DNA of 14,960 nucleotides from NCBI GenBank assembly GCA_947626405.1, contig CANQSE010000018.1, forward strand, positions 1-14,960. Reading direction: 5' to 3'. Both the position numbers and the translations under genes were made by a program. The notes beneath the pieces were generated by a model. That model worked only from the letters and a program-made list of their open reading frames with translations. It was not told the origin of the DNA and searched no databases. Shown here in pieces: positions 1 through 7,881 of this stretch (positions are counted from its first letter, which is position 1; every line of letters starts with the position of its first letter). Source of the stretch: an uncultured Acetatifactor sp. (lineage in GTDB: Bacteria > Bacillota > Clostridia > Lachnospirales > Lachnospiraceae).

Positions 1-1357
1 CAAAAAGCTCAAGCTGTTTTGCGTTGATGTCAGGCTGTATAATATTTTTAAGGTAGAGAATGATCTCCGGCAGGCTCTCGGGCTGCTCGCTCAGATTCAT
101 TCTGCCGCTCTCAATACGGCTCATATCGAGGACATCATTTATAAGGCTGAGCAGATGATTGGACGACTGCGCTATTTTGGTAAGGTAATTTACGGCCTGT
201 TCCCTGTTGTCTATGTGGGTAGTGGCAAGCGCCGTATAGCCTATGATCGCGTTCATCGGTGTGCGGATATCATGGCTCATATTGTTGAGAAAGGCCGTCT
301 TTGCACGGTTTGCCGACTGGGCCATCACAAGTGCCTCGGAGAGCTCCTTTCTGTGTTTTTCCTCCGCGCTGCGCCTTTGCTCTGCGGCGGCGGCCTCCTC
401 GCTTTTTCTTGAAATAACAAGGCTCACCGAGACGACTATCACCATAACGATGAACATCAGCACCATAAAAATAAAGATCAGACTCTGGCTCTGTCTCTCA
501 AATACCTCTCTTGGGACGCACATGCAGAAGTTCCACTCATCGTTTGCCATCGGAACTATCAGCATGACGCGCTTTGTGCCTTTATTATCGGTAAATTCAA
601 AGGAAAACTCGGTGCTTCCCTCAAGCGCCGCAGTTACGTCTTTTACCGTAACTCCTCTTTTGTATGTCGCCTGCGAGAGGAGATCGTCAAATATGTTATT
701 AGCCCTCTGGGAATTGAAATTTGCGTTGCCATCCAGGAGATAATCCCCGTTTTGGTTGACGATTACGCTCGTTCCCTCGCCGTCAAAGCTGTCAAGCTTT
801 ACGTCGTCAAGCAGCATATCCATATCCATGCTGGCAATCAGCCATTCGTATGTAACTCCGGATACGGCAAAGGGTTTGATTCTGCTCCCGATAATCATGA
901 CTTCAGCCCGTCCCGCGGCGGCGATGTTCTCGTTCTCGACACGGTAAATAATGTGATCGGCGGTGTCGGAAAGCACATCCTCCATAGTTTTATCCGTGTA
1001 GACCTTCATATTGCTGTTTACAGCCTGTCCGTCAGAGGAAAACAGCATCAGACGGTCAACCGCAAGCAGGCTCTTGCGCACGGCAAGAGCATTGCATAGC
1101 GCTTCCGTATCAGCCGGTTTTTCCAGGCGAAGCTCGTTTCCTATCCCTGAAAGAGTCTCAAGTGTATTTTTGACAGTTGTCTCAATCGTCTGTGCGTCGT
1201 GCTTCGAGAGTTCTTTCATATTTTCGACAGACATATCGATTATTCTGCCTGTCACAAGCCGGTATGTCGCAAACCACAGGATAACAAGGGCGATAATTAC
1301 AGCCAGAAGGATCCCTGCGTTTTTAAGATTTATCATTTCGGTTGTTTTGTCTTTCAT
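1..1357 (-). CDS. Membrane sensor histidine kinase, 5' part (C-terminus beyond left edge)
   Basis: Reading the minus strand from ATG at 1357 gives about 452 uninterrupted codons running off the left edge. Visible in order: a short basic start; membrane segment at about residues 14-34; an extracellular Cache-like sensor region at about 35-285; a second membrane segment at about 290-313; a short charged coiled linker; then a HisKA domain with H-box [18 protein letters not shown] and phospho-accepting His at about residue 362, followed by [18 protein letters not shown]. The ATP-binding domain is only just begun at the edge. The start is chosen because GGAGAG lies 7 bases upstream; an in-frame ATG five codons earlier overlaps that site. 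Family role: sensing an extracellular signal and autophosphorylating on His. Proteins of this style usually end in HATPase and REC domains, but that part is not in the window. The ligand is unknown. Confidence 0.93.
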   Translation of the reverse strand, partial: MKDKTTEMINLKNAGILLAVIIALVILWFATYRLVTGRIIDMSVENMKELSKHDAQTIETTVKNTLETLSGIGNELRLEKPADTEALCNALAVRKSLLAVDRLMLFSSDGQAVNSNMKVYTDKTMEDVLSDTADHIIYRVENENIAAAGRAEVMIIGSRIKPFAVSGVTYEWLIASMDMDMLLDDVKLDSFDGEGTSVIVNQNGDYLLDGNANFNSQRANNIFDDLLSQATYKRGVTVKDVTAALEGSTEFSFEFTDNKGTKRVMLIVPMANDEWNFCMCVPREVFERQSQSLIFIFMVLMFIVMVIVVSVSLVISRKSEEAAAAEQRRSAEEKHRKELSEALVMAQSANRAKTAFLNNMSHDIRTPMNAIIGYTALATTHIDNREQAVNYLTKIAQSSNHLLSLINDVLDMSRIESGRMNLSEQPESLPEIILYLKNIIQPDINAKQLELF

Positions 1358-1385
1358 ATGTGTACTCTCCATTGTGGACAATGTT

Positions 1386-1394
1386 ATTATAGCA
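1386..1394 (-). promoter_or_regulatory. Extended -10 promoter of the left-edge histidine kinase
   Basis: On the minus strand the sequence reads TGCTATAAT, a perfect -10 hexamer (1386-1391) with an upstream TGn extension, about 28 bases before the ATG at 1357. No good -35 hexamer is seen 16-18 bases upstream, which fits an extended -10 promoter. Confidence 0.55.
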
Positions 1395-1445
1395 TGACAG
1401 GTTTTTTCGCGCCACACGTTTTTGACAGATAAATGTATCGGGTCG

Positions 1446-1616
1446 GCCCCTCCGCCGTATTCAGCCCGGTAATGTCGATGTTCTCCCGCCAGACCGTTTG
1501 AACGGTCGGCACTTGGCGAGGTACTTTCGAGCCTAGTGTCCGTTACGTGTGAAACCGAGCGAAAGCGTGTCTGTCGGGAGAACATCGGCAGTACAGGGCG
1601 TGACTTGCAAGGGACA
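1446..1616. repeat. Hairpin repeat, copy 1 (longer, diverged ends)
   Basis: This non-coding stretch is an imperfect copy of the element at 1637-1779. Both begin GCCCCTCCG and share CGGTAATGTCGATGTTCTCC, the block GGCACTTGGCGAGGTACTTT, and the block AACATCGGCAGTACAGGGCG. Copy 1 has about 32 extra bases after the GGTACTTTCGAGCC block, around 1533-1565. Arms at 1476-1494 and 1569-1587 are complementary at 18 of 19 positions, so the copy can fold into a long hairpin. It lacks the clean terminal inverted repeat of copy 2. No open frame of interest is seen. Confidence 0.8.
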
Positions 1617-1798
1617 GGCTCAACTGTTACACTTTAGCCCCTCCGTCGTATTCAGCACGGTAATGTCGATGTTCTCCCGCCAGACCGTTTGAGCACGTCG
1701 GCACTTGGCGAGGTACTTTCGAGCCGCGTCTGCCGGGAGAACATCGGCAGTACAGGGCGTGACTTGCAATGGAAAGGCTAAAGTGTAACAGTTGAGCC
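1617..1798. repeat. Hairpin repeat, copy 2, bounded by a perfect 23-bp inverted repeat (MITE-like)
   Basis: Positions 1617-1639 (GGCTCAACTGTTACAC...) and 1776-1798 are exact reverse complements over 23 bases. Inside them, arms at 1667-1685 and 1728-1746 pair at 18 of 19 positions, giving a nested, largely self-complementary 182-bp unit. This looks like a miniature inverted-repeat element or the gene for a structured RNA. No transposase frame and no clear target-site duplication are visible at the ends (left flank GGGACA, right flank ATCGTC). No T-run follows, so it is not a standard terminator. Confidence 0.8.
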
Positions 1799-1841
1799 AT
1801 CGTCATAAATGATGCTTGATTTATGCTTGATTCCGTACTAT

Positions 1842-1847
1842 TATAAT
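1842..1847 (+). promoter_or_regulatory. Probable -10 box for the 52-residue protein gene
   Basis: A perfect TATAAT lies 73 bases before the start codon at 1921. The best -35 candidate, TTGATT at 1816-1821, is 20 bases away, which is longer than the usual 17, so the assignment rests mainly on the -10. The region upstream carries a short direct repeat (ATGCTTGATT twice, 11 bases apart). Confidence 0.4.
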
Positions 1848-1920
1848 AGGAGCTTTTGGCAGGTCCTCATAAGGGAAATGCAAATGACGGGCAAACGTCA
1901 GATTTTAAGGAGGAAAGAGT

Positions 1921-2079
1921 ATGGATCCGCTCGATATGATACGCGATAAGTTTTCACAGGATTGCTCGATAGATACCGTGCTGCATCTGGTAATGTCGCA
2001 TTTTAACATGTCAGAACAGGAGGCAAGGGAAAAGATTGACGAGTATTTTGAGATTATAGGCGGCGCCTCGGAGGTCTGA
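1921..2079 (+). CDS. Small acidic hypothetical protein, 52 residues
   Basis: ATG at 1921 to TGA at 2077-2079 encodes 52 residues starting MDPLDMIRDKFSQDCSID and ending EIIGGASEV. A strong AGGAGG at 1908-1913 sits 7 bases before the ATG, and a TATAAT lies farther upstream, so this is a credible expressed small gene. The protein is acidic and appears mostly helical. It has no signal peptide or membrane segment and one Cys at residue 15. It does not match a family I recognise. The Spo0E-type SQELD motif is absent. It sits alone between the hairpin repeats and the end of the large minus-strand hybrid kinase, with which it converges. Function unknown. Confidence 0.75.
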   Translation: MDPLDMIRDKFSQDCSIDTVLHLVMSHFNMSEQEAREKIDEYFEIIGGASEV

Positions 2080-2140
2080 AGCGTGTTTACGAAATCAACC
2101 TGAGCAGAGCAGCGCCGATAACAGAAATAAGGCGATGCCG

Positions 2141-2578
2141 CTACTTCCTTTTGACGAATCTCGAAATTGTCTGGAAAAATTTATCAACCTCTATGGGCTT
2201 TGAGAGATGCCCGTTCATCCCGCTTTCCACGGATTTTTTCATATCCTCGTCAAAAGCGTTGGCGGTCATGGCGATGATCGGAACCGTGGCTGCTCTCGGA
2301 TGGTCGGAACTCCTGATAATACGGGTGGCTTCCAGACCGTCCATAATTGGCATCTGTATATCCATCAGTATAAGGTCGTAACGATCCGGCTCGGAGGAAA
2401 GGAAAGTGTCTACCGCCTCCTGGCCGTTGCGCGCAAGATCAACGACGGCGCCCTCGGTTTCAAGTATTGTCTGTGCAATCTCAATGTTTAGCTCGTTATC
2501 TTCAACCAGCAGAATACGCAGTCCCTCTGCGGATGAAAACGTCTTTGCGTCCGAGTCGGACTGTTCTTTAGCGCGGTA
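2141..2578 (-). pseudogene. Response-regulator receiver (REC) domain detached from the hybrid kinase by a frameshift
   Basis: The minus-strand frame from about 2578 to the TAG at 2141-2143 encodes a linker and then a full receiver domain. It has the acidic pair in [11 protein letters not shown], the phospho-accepting Asp in DLILMDIQMPIMDG, the Thr in PIIAMTANAF and the Lys in HLSKPIE. All expected active-site residues are present. It has no start codon or RBS of its own before the domain (the first ATG lies at the phosphorylation motif, 2365), so it must have been the C-terminal end of the kinase encoded upstream. It is out of frame with that kinase by one base. Joining the two frames at the A-run at 2567-2569 gives a natural [13 protein letters not shown] linker. 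Confidence 0.85.
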
Positions 2579-5500
2579 AAGTAAAAGTCGCTGCCTTTTC
2601 CGGGCGTACTGTTTAAGCTGAGAGTGCCGCCCATCATCTGCACAAGCCGTCTGCTTATGGCAAGACCAAGTCCCGTGCCGCCGTATTTTCTGGTGGTGCT
2701 CCCCTCCGCCTGTTCAAAGGATTCAAATATGCGCGACTGATTCTCGGCGCTTACGCCTATGCCTGTGTCGCGTACTGAAAAACAGATGCTTCCGTCTTTT
2801 TCCTGATGAATGGTCAGCGTGACCCTGCCGTCGGAAGGCGTAAACTTGACCGCGTTTCCAAGCAGATTTATAAGCACCTGGTTTAAGTGCAGGGAATCAC
2901 CCACAACATAAGGGCAGGAGAGTGAGATATCTGTTTCAAAGTCTATATCCTTTGCCTGTGCCTGCGGTCTTATGAGCGTAATGATATTTTCAGTCATGTC
3001 GTTGAGATTAAAGTCCGAGCTCTCAAGTGTAAGCTTTCCGCTTTCGATTCTGGACATATCGAGTATATCGTTTATCAGTCCGAGCAGATATTGCGAGGAC
3101 TGACTGATCTTTCCGAGATCCTCTGAGATCTTTTCCGAGTCCCCGATATGGCTGCGGGCGATATATGTCATCCCGATGATGGCGTTCATCGGTGTTCGGA
3201 TTTCGTGGCTCATGCGCGAGAGGAAATCGCTCTTTGCGCGGCTGGCGGAATCGTACCGCTGTCTGTTGATGTTCGCTTCAATTATTTTGACTACCTCAAG
3301 GATTTCCTGCGCCTGATTTTCTGTCCAGTTCTGCGCATCGGCGTCTCTGAGAAACAAAAGCGCTCCAGTGTAATTATTGTTGTCGTAGAGCGGGAAGACA
3401 TATCCGCATTTGCCGCTGTCCACCCGCAGAAAACTGCGCGTGTCGTCATTAAGACCCGACACGGACAGATAGGACGGACGATCATTCCATAACGCGCGGT
3501 CCATCGCATCGAAATCCTGAGGAGCGAAGTGGATAAGCTCGCGGTCGGGCAGCGCGTCAGGGCATCTGTGCCACTGGTGCGTGGTTTTTACCGTAAAGAA
3601 CTCTCTGTTCGCGGCAATAAGCATGACATCTTCCGCATCGAAATATCTTCCCAGCTTGGGAAGCAGAATCGCCAGAATGTCGTCAATCTGGCCGCTTTTG
3701 TCAAAAAAGCTGAAGGTTATGGGTATAATGCTGTGTGTGTCGGCCTCGGAGTGCTCTATTGGAGTTATCTGTTTCAGCGCGGTCCGGCTGTCTGCAGGCA
3801 GTTCGTGGTAAAAACAGCACTGCAAATTGTGAGCGGATGCGTAGAAAAGAGCGCAGCGGGCGTTGGTCTTGAGTCTTTCGTAATCCGCGTCCTCACAGAT
3901 CGCACCTCCGCATACAAGCTCAAGCTTCATGTCTCCGTCCGAGTAGAGACGTCCTGCCGTATCGCAAAATTCCGCGGCAGCCGCGGCAGCAGCCTCATGG
4001 GAATAATCATCCAGCCAGAGCATAAATTCGTCTCCTCCGAAACGGATCAGAACGCTCTGGACGGCATCGTTGACGCTTTTCCAGTCGATAAGCATACGCC
4101 CCAGTTCTTCAAGAATAACGTCTCCGACAGCCATGCCGTATTCCTCGTTGATCTGCAGGAAATTGCGCACGTCGATAAGAAGCAGACAGCCTCCGCGTCC
4201 GTTCCTGATCTGGCTGCGCACAATGTCCTCTCCGGAAGAACGCGTATAAAGATTTGTGAGCGGATCCATATATACAGATTCGCTTGCGGCCAGCTCCTTC
4301 GTTTTCAGCTCATGGATGTTGTGCATGGAACCGATGAAGGTTTTGCGTTTTCCCTCGGCATCAGGCAGTATGCGGCCTGTCAGCTCGTACCACTGATACT
4401 CGTGATCCTCGGTCATCCAGTTTGTGCGGAAAGATATGGAGAGTTCGGTCTGGAAATTCTGGATCCTCGCCAGCACGACGCGTTTGTCGGCGGGATGTAT
4501 ATGGTTTTCATTCTTAAGCCTTTGCATCAGGTTTTCAACATGTGTCTCCGCGCCGCTGTTATCGAGATTGTAAAAGGTTGCCAGATCCTGCTCGGGGTCG
4601 TATGTCACAAGGATATCCGAGTTGTTCTGGAGAGCAAGGCGGTACCGCTCACGCTCCTCCTGCAGCGCCCACTCAGTTTTTTTCTGACGCTCGGTAAGGT
4701 GAAGAATCGTATCGTAAAGCTCATCTATTTCCGCAATAGCGCCTTTGTCAAAAGGTTTTAATTCATTTTCCGGGCTGGTCCGTATACATTCCGAGAGACG
4801 TCTTATGGGTTTTGTGATCTTCCTTACGAGCAGATATGAAAGAAAGACCGCTATGGTGAGCGCAAAAAGGGTGGCCGCTGCGAAAATGCCGGACAGTCTG
4901 GAGCTGCTGCCAAACAGCGCGTCATGTGTTTCCAGACCCGTCAGATACCAGCCCTGTTCGTAAAACGGGGTGTTGGTATTATAAAGCGTAAGAGACTTTG
5001 GGGTAAGGTACACGGGTTCCTGTCTGTCCAAGGTGCTTATCCGGTAAATGTCCTGTGTCGTTGTTTCCGCCAGCTCCACTCTGTTTTTTCCGTCAACAGA
5101 GTCATTGGAAAATAAGCCTGTAGCGCATATAACGCGATAAGAATTTTCTCCTTCCTTCATGAGCAGCATATAGCCGCCGTCGTGGTTGGAGTTTACCTCT
5201 CTGTAGGGGAGACATTCCGACAGACGGGACAGGGAAATTTCGATTCCCATCACGCCGTATACGGTTCCGTCGTCAGCCACGAGAGGAATCGAATAGGTGA
5301 TCATGCGGTACGGGTCGGTGTTATCACGTCCCTCCAGGCAAAACGGCGCACTCCAATAGCAGCAGTCAATTACTCTCGCCGAAGGGTTTTTGACGGCTGC
5401 CAGGTAAGGCTGGTAAAAGAAATTGTCCGATTCGGATTCGCCGTACGGTTTTATGGAAAGTCCGGTTTTCCAGTAAATATCAAAGGGCACGCGGTATTCC

Positions 5501-6033
5501 TTTGTGATTTTAGACGGCCCGACAGTCAGAAGCAGATCGGAGTAATCCGCAGGGTTTGTGTCAGGGTCGCTGTCGCGGATATATAGCGCGTTGAGCGTAC
5601 CTTTGGTCTGGGAGGCATCAGGCTGGCCAAGTATGATAAAAGCGCCGGTCGTGGAGTTTTTGCGGAGCAGATATCCCCAGGTGGGAAAGAGCGCCGTAAA
5701 ATAGTCGTCCTGAGCGGCGGAATCTTTAAGGAAATCGGACAATGACATACCGTTTTGCGAAAGATGCTCCGACAACAGGCGTCCGGCTATCTCGTATTCC
5801 TCGTCCAGGGAGGTCCATCTCTGCGTCATATCGTTTTCCAGAATGATGCTTCTCGTCTCGGTAACTTTTCTGAGGCGGTCCGGCGCATAGTTGCGGATCG
5901 TGGAAAAAGCCCCGCTTAAATAGACCGTGCCAAAAGAGATTGCCGCCTGCATGATGATAAGACACAGCAGGGGGACAAGAAAGAGCCGGAATATGCGTAT
6001 TGGTTTTGCGGTATGTCTGTGTTTCGCGTTCAA
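2488..6033 (-). CDS. Large hybrid sensor: Cache-HAMP-PAS-GGDEF-GAF-like-HisKA-HATPase (REC lost by frameshift)
   Basis: 1181 residues. Domains in order: membrane segment about 13-40; extracellular double-Cache-like sensor about 41-378; second membrane segment 381-404; HAMP about 402-450; PAS-like about 458-575; GGDEF about 588-745 with DPLTNLYTR and intact RFGGDEF at 664-670; GAF-like region about 770-925; HisKA with [10 protein letters not shown] and phospho-His 943; HATPase with [15 protein letters not shown] (1089-1093) and GGTGLGLAI. The GGDEF lacks the RxxD inhibitory site expected just before the motif. The start is TTG at 6033: AAGGAG lies about 10 bases upstream and no better in-frame start precedes the first membrane helix. 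The last 25 or so residues are out-of-frame read-through; the receiver domain continues in another frame. Inferred role: membrane sensor with kinase output and possibly diguanylate cyclase output. It follows the solute-binding protein gene by 150 bases. Confidence 0.93.
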   Translation of the reverse strand: MNAKHRHTAKPIRIFRLFLVPLLCLIIMQAAISFGTVYLSGAFSTIRNYAPDRLRKVTETRSIILENDMTQRWTSLDEEYEIAGRLLSEHLSQNGMSLSDFLKDSAAQDDYFTALFPTWGYLLRKNSTTGAFIILGQPDASQTKGTLNALYIRDSDPDTNPADYSDLLLTVGPSKITKEYRVPFDIYWKTGLSIKPYGESESDNFFYQPYLAAVKNPSARVIDCCYWSAPFCLEGRDNTDPYRMITYSIPLVADDGTVYGVMGIEISLSRLSECLPYREVNSNHDGGYMLLMKEGENSYRVICATGLFSNDSVDGKNRVELAETTTQDIYRISTLDRQEPVYLTPKSLTLYNTNTPFYEQGWYLTGLETHDALFGSSSRLSGIFAAATLFALTIAVFLSYLLVRKITKPIRRLSECIRTSPENELKPFDKGAIAEIDELYDTILHLTERQKKTEWALQEERERYRLALQNNSDILVTYDPEQDLATFYNLDNSGAETHVENLMQRLKNENHIHPADKRVVLARIQNFQTELSISFRTNWMTEDHEYQWYELTGRILPDAEGKRKTFIGSMHNIHELKTKELAASESVYMDPLTNLYTRSSGEDIVRSQIRNGRGGCLLLIDVRNFLQINEEYGMAVGDVILEELGRMLIDWKSVNDAVQSVLIRFGGDEFMLWLDDYSHEAAAAAAAEFCDTAGRLYSDGDMKLELVCGGAICEDADYERLKTNARCALFYASAHNLQCCFYHELPADSRTALKQITPIEHSEADTHSIIPITFSFFDKSGQIDDILAILLPKLGRYFDAEDVMLIAANREFFTVKTTHQWHRCPDALPDRELIHFAPQDFDAMDRALWNDRPSYLSVSGLNDDTRSFLRVDSGKCGYVFPLYDNNNYTGALLFLRDADAQNWTENQAQEILEVVKIIEANINRQRYDSASRAKSDFLSRMSHEIRTPMNAIIGMTYIARSHIGDSEKISEDLGKISQSSQYLLGLINDILDMSRIESGKLTLESSDFNLNDMTENIITLIRPQAQAKDIDFETDISLSCPYVVGDSLHLNQVLINLLGNAVKFTPSDGRVTLTIHQEKDGSICFSVRDTGIGVSAENQSRIFESFEQAEGSTTRKYGGTGLGLAISRRLVQMMGGTLSLNSTPGKGSDFYFTALKNSPTRTQRRFHPQRDCVFCWLKITS

Positions 6034-6081
6034 ATCGCAGGTTCTCCTTTTTTATATCTCATGTTTGAGGTGAGGGTGTGC

Positions 6082-6109
6082 ACTATATAACTATGTGCCC
6101 TATAGACAA
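6082..6109 (-). promoter_or_regulatory. Possible promoter of the hybrid kinase gene
   Basis: On the minus strand TTGTCT (6104-6109) and TATAGT (6082-6087) are separated by 16 bases, about 50 bases before the TTG start. The -10 lies within an imperfect dyad (GCACTATATAACTATGTGC) that could be an operator. It would allow the kinase to be expressed apart from the upstream binding-protein gene. Confidence 0.35.
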
Positions 6110-6159
6110 ATCACAGCAGGGCACGCTTTCGCTGTCTCTCGCTCATGGCGGTACATAAG

Positions 6160-6176
6160 GCGCCGGAATACGGCGC
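6160..6176 (-). terminator. GC-rich hairpin after the solute-binding protein gene
   Basis: GCGCCG (6160-6165) and CGGCGC (6171-6176) form a perfect 6-bp stem with a 5-base loop, just after the stop codon at 6183-6185. There is no strong T-run on the minus strand, so it may be an attenuator or mRNA-stabilising hairpin between the two genes instead of a full terminator. Confidence 0.3.
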
Positions 6177-6182
6177 GTCCCT

Positions 6183-7649
6183 TTACTTTGCGGCGGCCTC
6201 GTTCAGCGCGGCTGTAAAAGAAGCGTACCATTCTTCAAAGGCCTGATCGCTTATAAGGTCGGCGCAGGCATCCTCAAGCGAGCTTCCCTGAGCCATTCTG
6301 TCGAGGACGGTTGCGCGATCGGCGGCTGCCTTGTCGGAAAGATTATATTCCAACACGCTGCGGGCGTCGGCGCCGTTGTCAAAGGCTTTGTTGGCGTACA
6401 TCGTGGAAGTCTTTGCATTTTCAAAGCAGGACACGAGCGTTTCGTATGTCTTGCCCGGTATCTGCAGGTTATTGTCGGAAATCGTCTTATCAAGCATTTC
6501 GGCTGAAAAAGCGTTCTTCTTCACTGGCATATAACCGGAGGTACAGCCAAAGAGAAGGTTGTTTTCCTCGTTTGTAAACCATTTTAAAAATGTGACGGCC
6601 GCGTACTCACGCTCCGGCGTGCTTTTCGTGACGACCATTCCGGCGCCCTGCTGTACAGCATAGGGCTTGCCGCCCTCGAATATTGGAGCCGGCAGAATGA
6701 TGTAGTCAATTTGCTTTGTGCCGTCAGCCGTTTCGATTTCGTCAGGGAAATAATTGGCGGAGGATGTGGAGCCCGTATAGGCGATGATTTCACCAATCTT
6801 TACATCGTCCGAGCGGAATCGGCCGTAGGATGAAAAATACCCCTTTACATAAGGGATATAATAGGTATCCCAGATTTTCCGCATAATGTCTTTGTCCGCC
6901 TGGATTGTCACCGAAGAACCGTCTACCTTGAACAGTTCGGTGCCAAGCTGCATTGAACCTATAAGAAACAGATTCGCCATGGCGTCCCTGCCGTAAAATG
7001 CCCTTCCGTCGTTTGCAATGTCGGGAGTCTGCGCATCGGTCCATTCATAGTAGGCTTTGGCTGTGGATGCCACTCCCTCCATTGTGGCAAGATCGTCCAG
7101 TGACGCGCCGGTTGCCTCTGCAAAAGGCTCCCAGTCGGTTTTGCTCATCATAAATATCTCGCTGGATTTTGCCGTGGGGAAGATACGGAGTTTTCCGTCT
7201 TCACCGATGCGGCCTTCTTCCACGAAGGAATCCACATAGGTGTCGAGCTCCTCCTGCGTCATGTAGTCTTCAAGATTTATAAGCATGCCAAGTTTATCGA
7301 TGGTATGGGCGGTGTCGGCATAAGATGAAAAAATATCGGGAGGCTCGCTGCTTCCTACCTCTTTATTGAAGGATGCAAGCACGCTGTTTTCCAGATCGCT
7401 TACATTGCCCTGGCTGTTGGCGCTCACATAGATGCCGAGCTCTTTTCCCTCGGTGCGGTTAAATTCTTCCACAAGCTGATCGAAGGCCGCCTGCTGGGAG
7501 CCATTGTAGTAATGCCATATGGTGATCTGCGTTGGATTGTCGGGATCAAGCTTTACGCTGTTTTTGTCGGAAGCGCCGCACCCTCCTGAAAGCAGGACGG
7601 CTGCCGCACATGCCAGAACTCCTGTTTTTCTTAAGAAATATTTTGTCAT
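6183..7649 (-). CDS. Extracellular solute-binding lipoprotein (family 1 type), orphan
   Basis: 488 residues. The N-terminus has a signal peptide with basic start MTKYFLRKTG, a hydrophobic core, and a lipobox ending LLSGGC with Cys 24 as the lipidation site, so it is predicted to be anchored on the outer face of the membrane. The body reads as a family 1 ABC binding protein: QITIWHYYNGSQQAAFDQL near the start, a late KPYAVQQGAGMVVTKSTP segment, then AAVTFLKWFTNEENN and GYMPVKK. Such proteins commonly bind oligosaccharides, but the ligand cannot be read here. AAGGGG lies about 9 bases before the ATG. No ABC permease or ATPase gene is in the window; the next gene in the same direction is the large Cache hybrid kinase. 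This suggests a sensing role, or use of permeases encoded elsewhere. Confidence 0.93.
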   Translation of the reverse strand: MTKYFLRKTGVLACAAAVLLSGGCGASDKNSVKLDPDNPTQITIWHYYNGSQQAAFDQLVEEFNRTEGKELGIYVSANSQGNVSDLENSVLASFNKEVGSSEPPDIFSSYADTAHTIDKLGMLINLEDYMTQEELDTYVDSFVEEGRIGEDGKLRIFPTAKSSEIFMMSKTDWEPFAEATGASLDDLATMEGVASTAKAYYEWTDAQTPDIANDGRAFYGRDAMANLFLIGSMQLGTELFKVDGSSVTIQADKDIMRKIWDTYYIPYVKGYFSSYGRFRSDDVKIGEIIAYTGSTSSANYFPDEIETADGTKQIDYIILPAPIFEGGKPYAVQQGAGMVVTKSTPEREYAAVTFLKWFTNEENNLLFGCTSGYMPVKKNAFSAEMLDKTISDNNLQIPGKTYETLVSCFENAKTSTMYANKAFDNGADARSVLEYNLSDKAAADRATVLDRMAQGSSLEDACADLISDQAFEEWYASFTAALNEAAAK

Positions 7650-7699
7650 TCCGGTTTACCCCTTTCATTTATGCAATGTACGGTAAAATAAAATACGCA

Positions 7700-7729
7700 C
7701 CTGTTTATTATACCAACAGGCGCCCTGTT
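7700..7729. promoter_or_regulatory. Operator candidate: three CCTGTT/AACAGG half-sites on the promoter
   Basis: Half-sites lie at 7700-7705 (CCTGTT), 7715-7720 (AACAGG) and 7724-7729 (CCTGTT). The second and third form a perfect 15-bp palindrome, AACAGGCGCCCTGTT, inside the spacer between -35 and -10. The first and second flank the -10 box. The placement fits a repressor that blocks RNA polymerase. Confidence 0.5.
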
Positions 7730-7735
7730 TGACAA
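7707..7735 (-). promoter_or_regulatory. Promoter of the solute-binding protein gene
   Basis: On the minus strand TTGTCA (7730-7735), a 17-base spacer and TATAAT (7707-7712) form a near-consensus sigma-A promoter about 58 bases before the ATG at 7649. Confidence 0.75.
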
Positions 7736-7806
7736 GAAAGACATTCAGCCGCAAGCCGTATTGTGTCCACAGAGGGAACAACGGGAAAACTCGGTCAAAA
7801 AGCGTC

Positions 7807-7835
7807 TTGAAAGTATTTGACGCAGCGAATATAAT
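7807..7835 (+). promoter_or_regulatory. Promoter of the MATE exporter gene
   Basis: TTGAAA (7807-7812) and TATAAT (7830-7835) are spaced by exactly 17 bases, 46 bases before the ATG at 7882. The promoter is divergent from the solute-binding protein promoter, with about 70 bases between the two -35 boxes. Confidence 0.75.
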
Positions 7836-7881
7836 AAATATGTTATGTGTGTTAGGGAAAAAATGATTTGGGAGGTTTTAC

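Noticed and set aside
155..1397. Several plus-strand frames of 60-170 codons
   Set aside because: They are antisense to the left-edge sensor kinase, which reads without a stop from 1357 to the window edge and carries a full H-box.
1617..1798. Intrinsic terminator or CRISPR-like array
   Set aside because: The stems are long and nested with no following T-run, and there are only two units with no regular spacers.
2498..2581. Programmed -1 ribosomal frameshift joining kinase and REC
   Set aside because: No X XXY YYZ heptamer in the kinase frame, and no clear downstream stimulatory structure was seen. A simple base loss in an A-run is more economical.
3529..4761. 410-codon open frame on the plus strand
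   Set aside because: It lies fully antisense to the GGDEF/PAS part of the hybrid kinase, whose conserved motifs are clear, and it has no RBS or recognisable domain.
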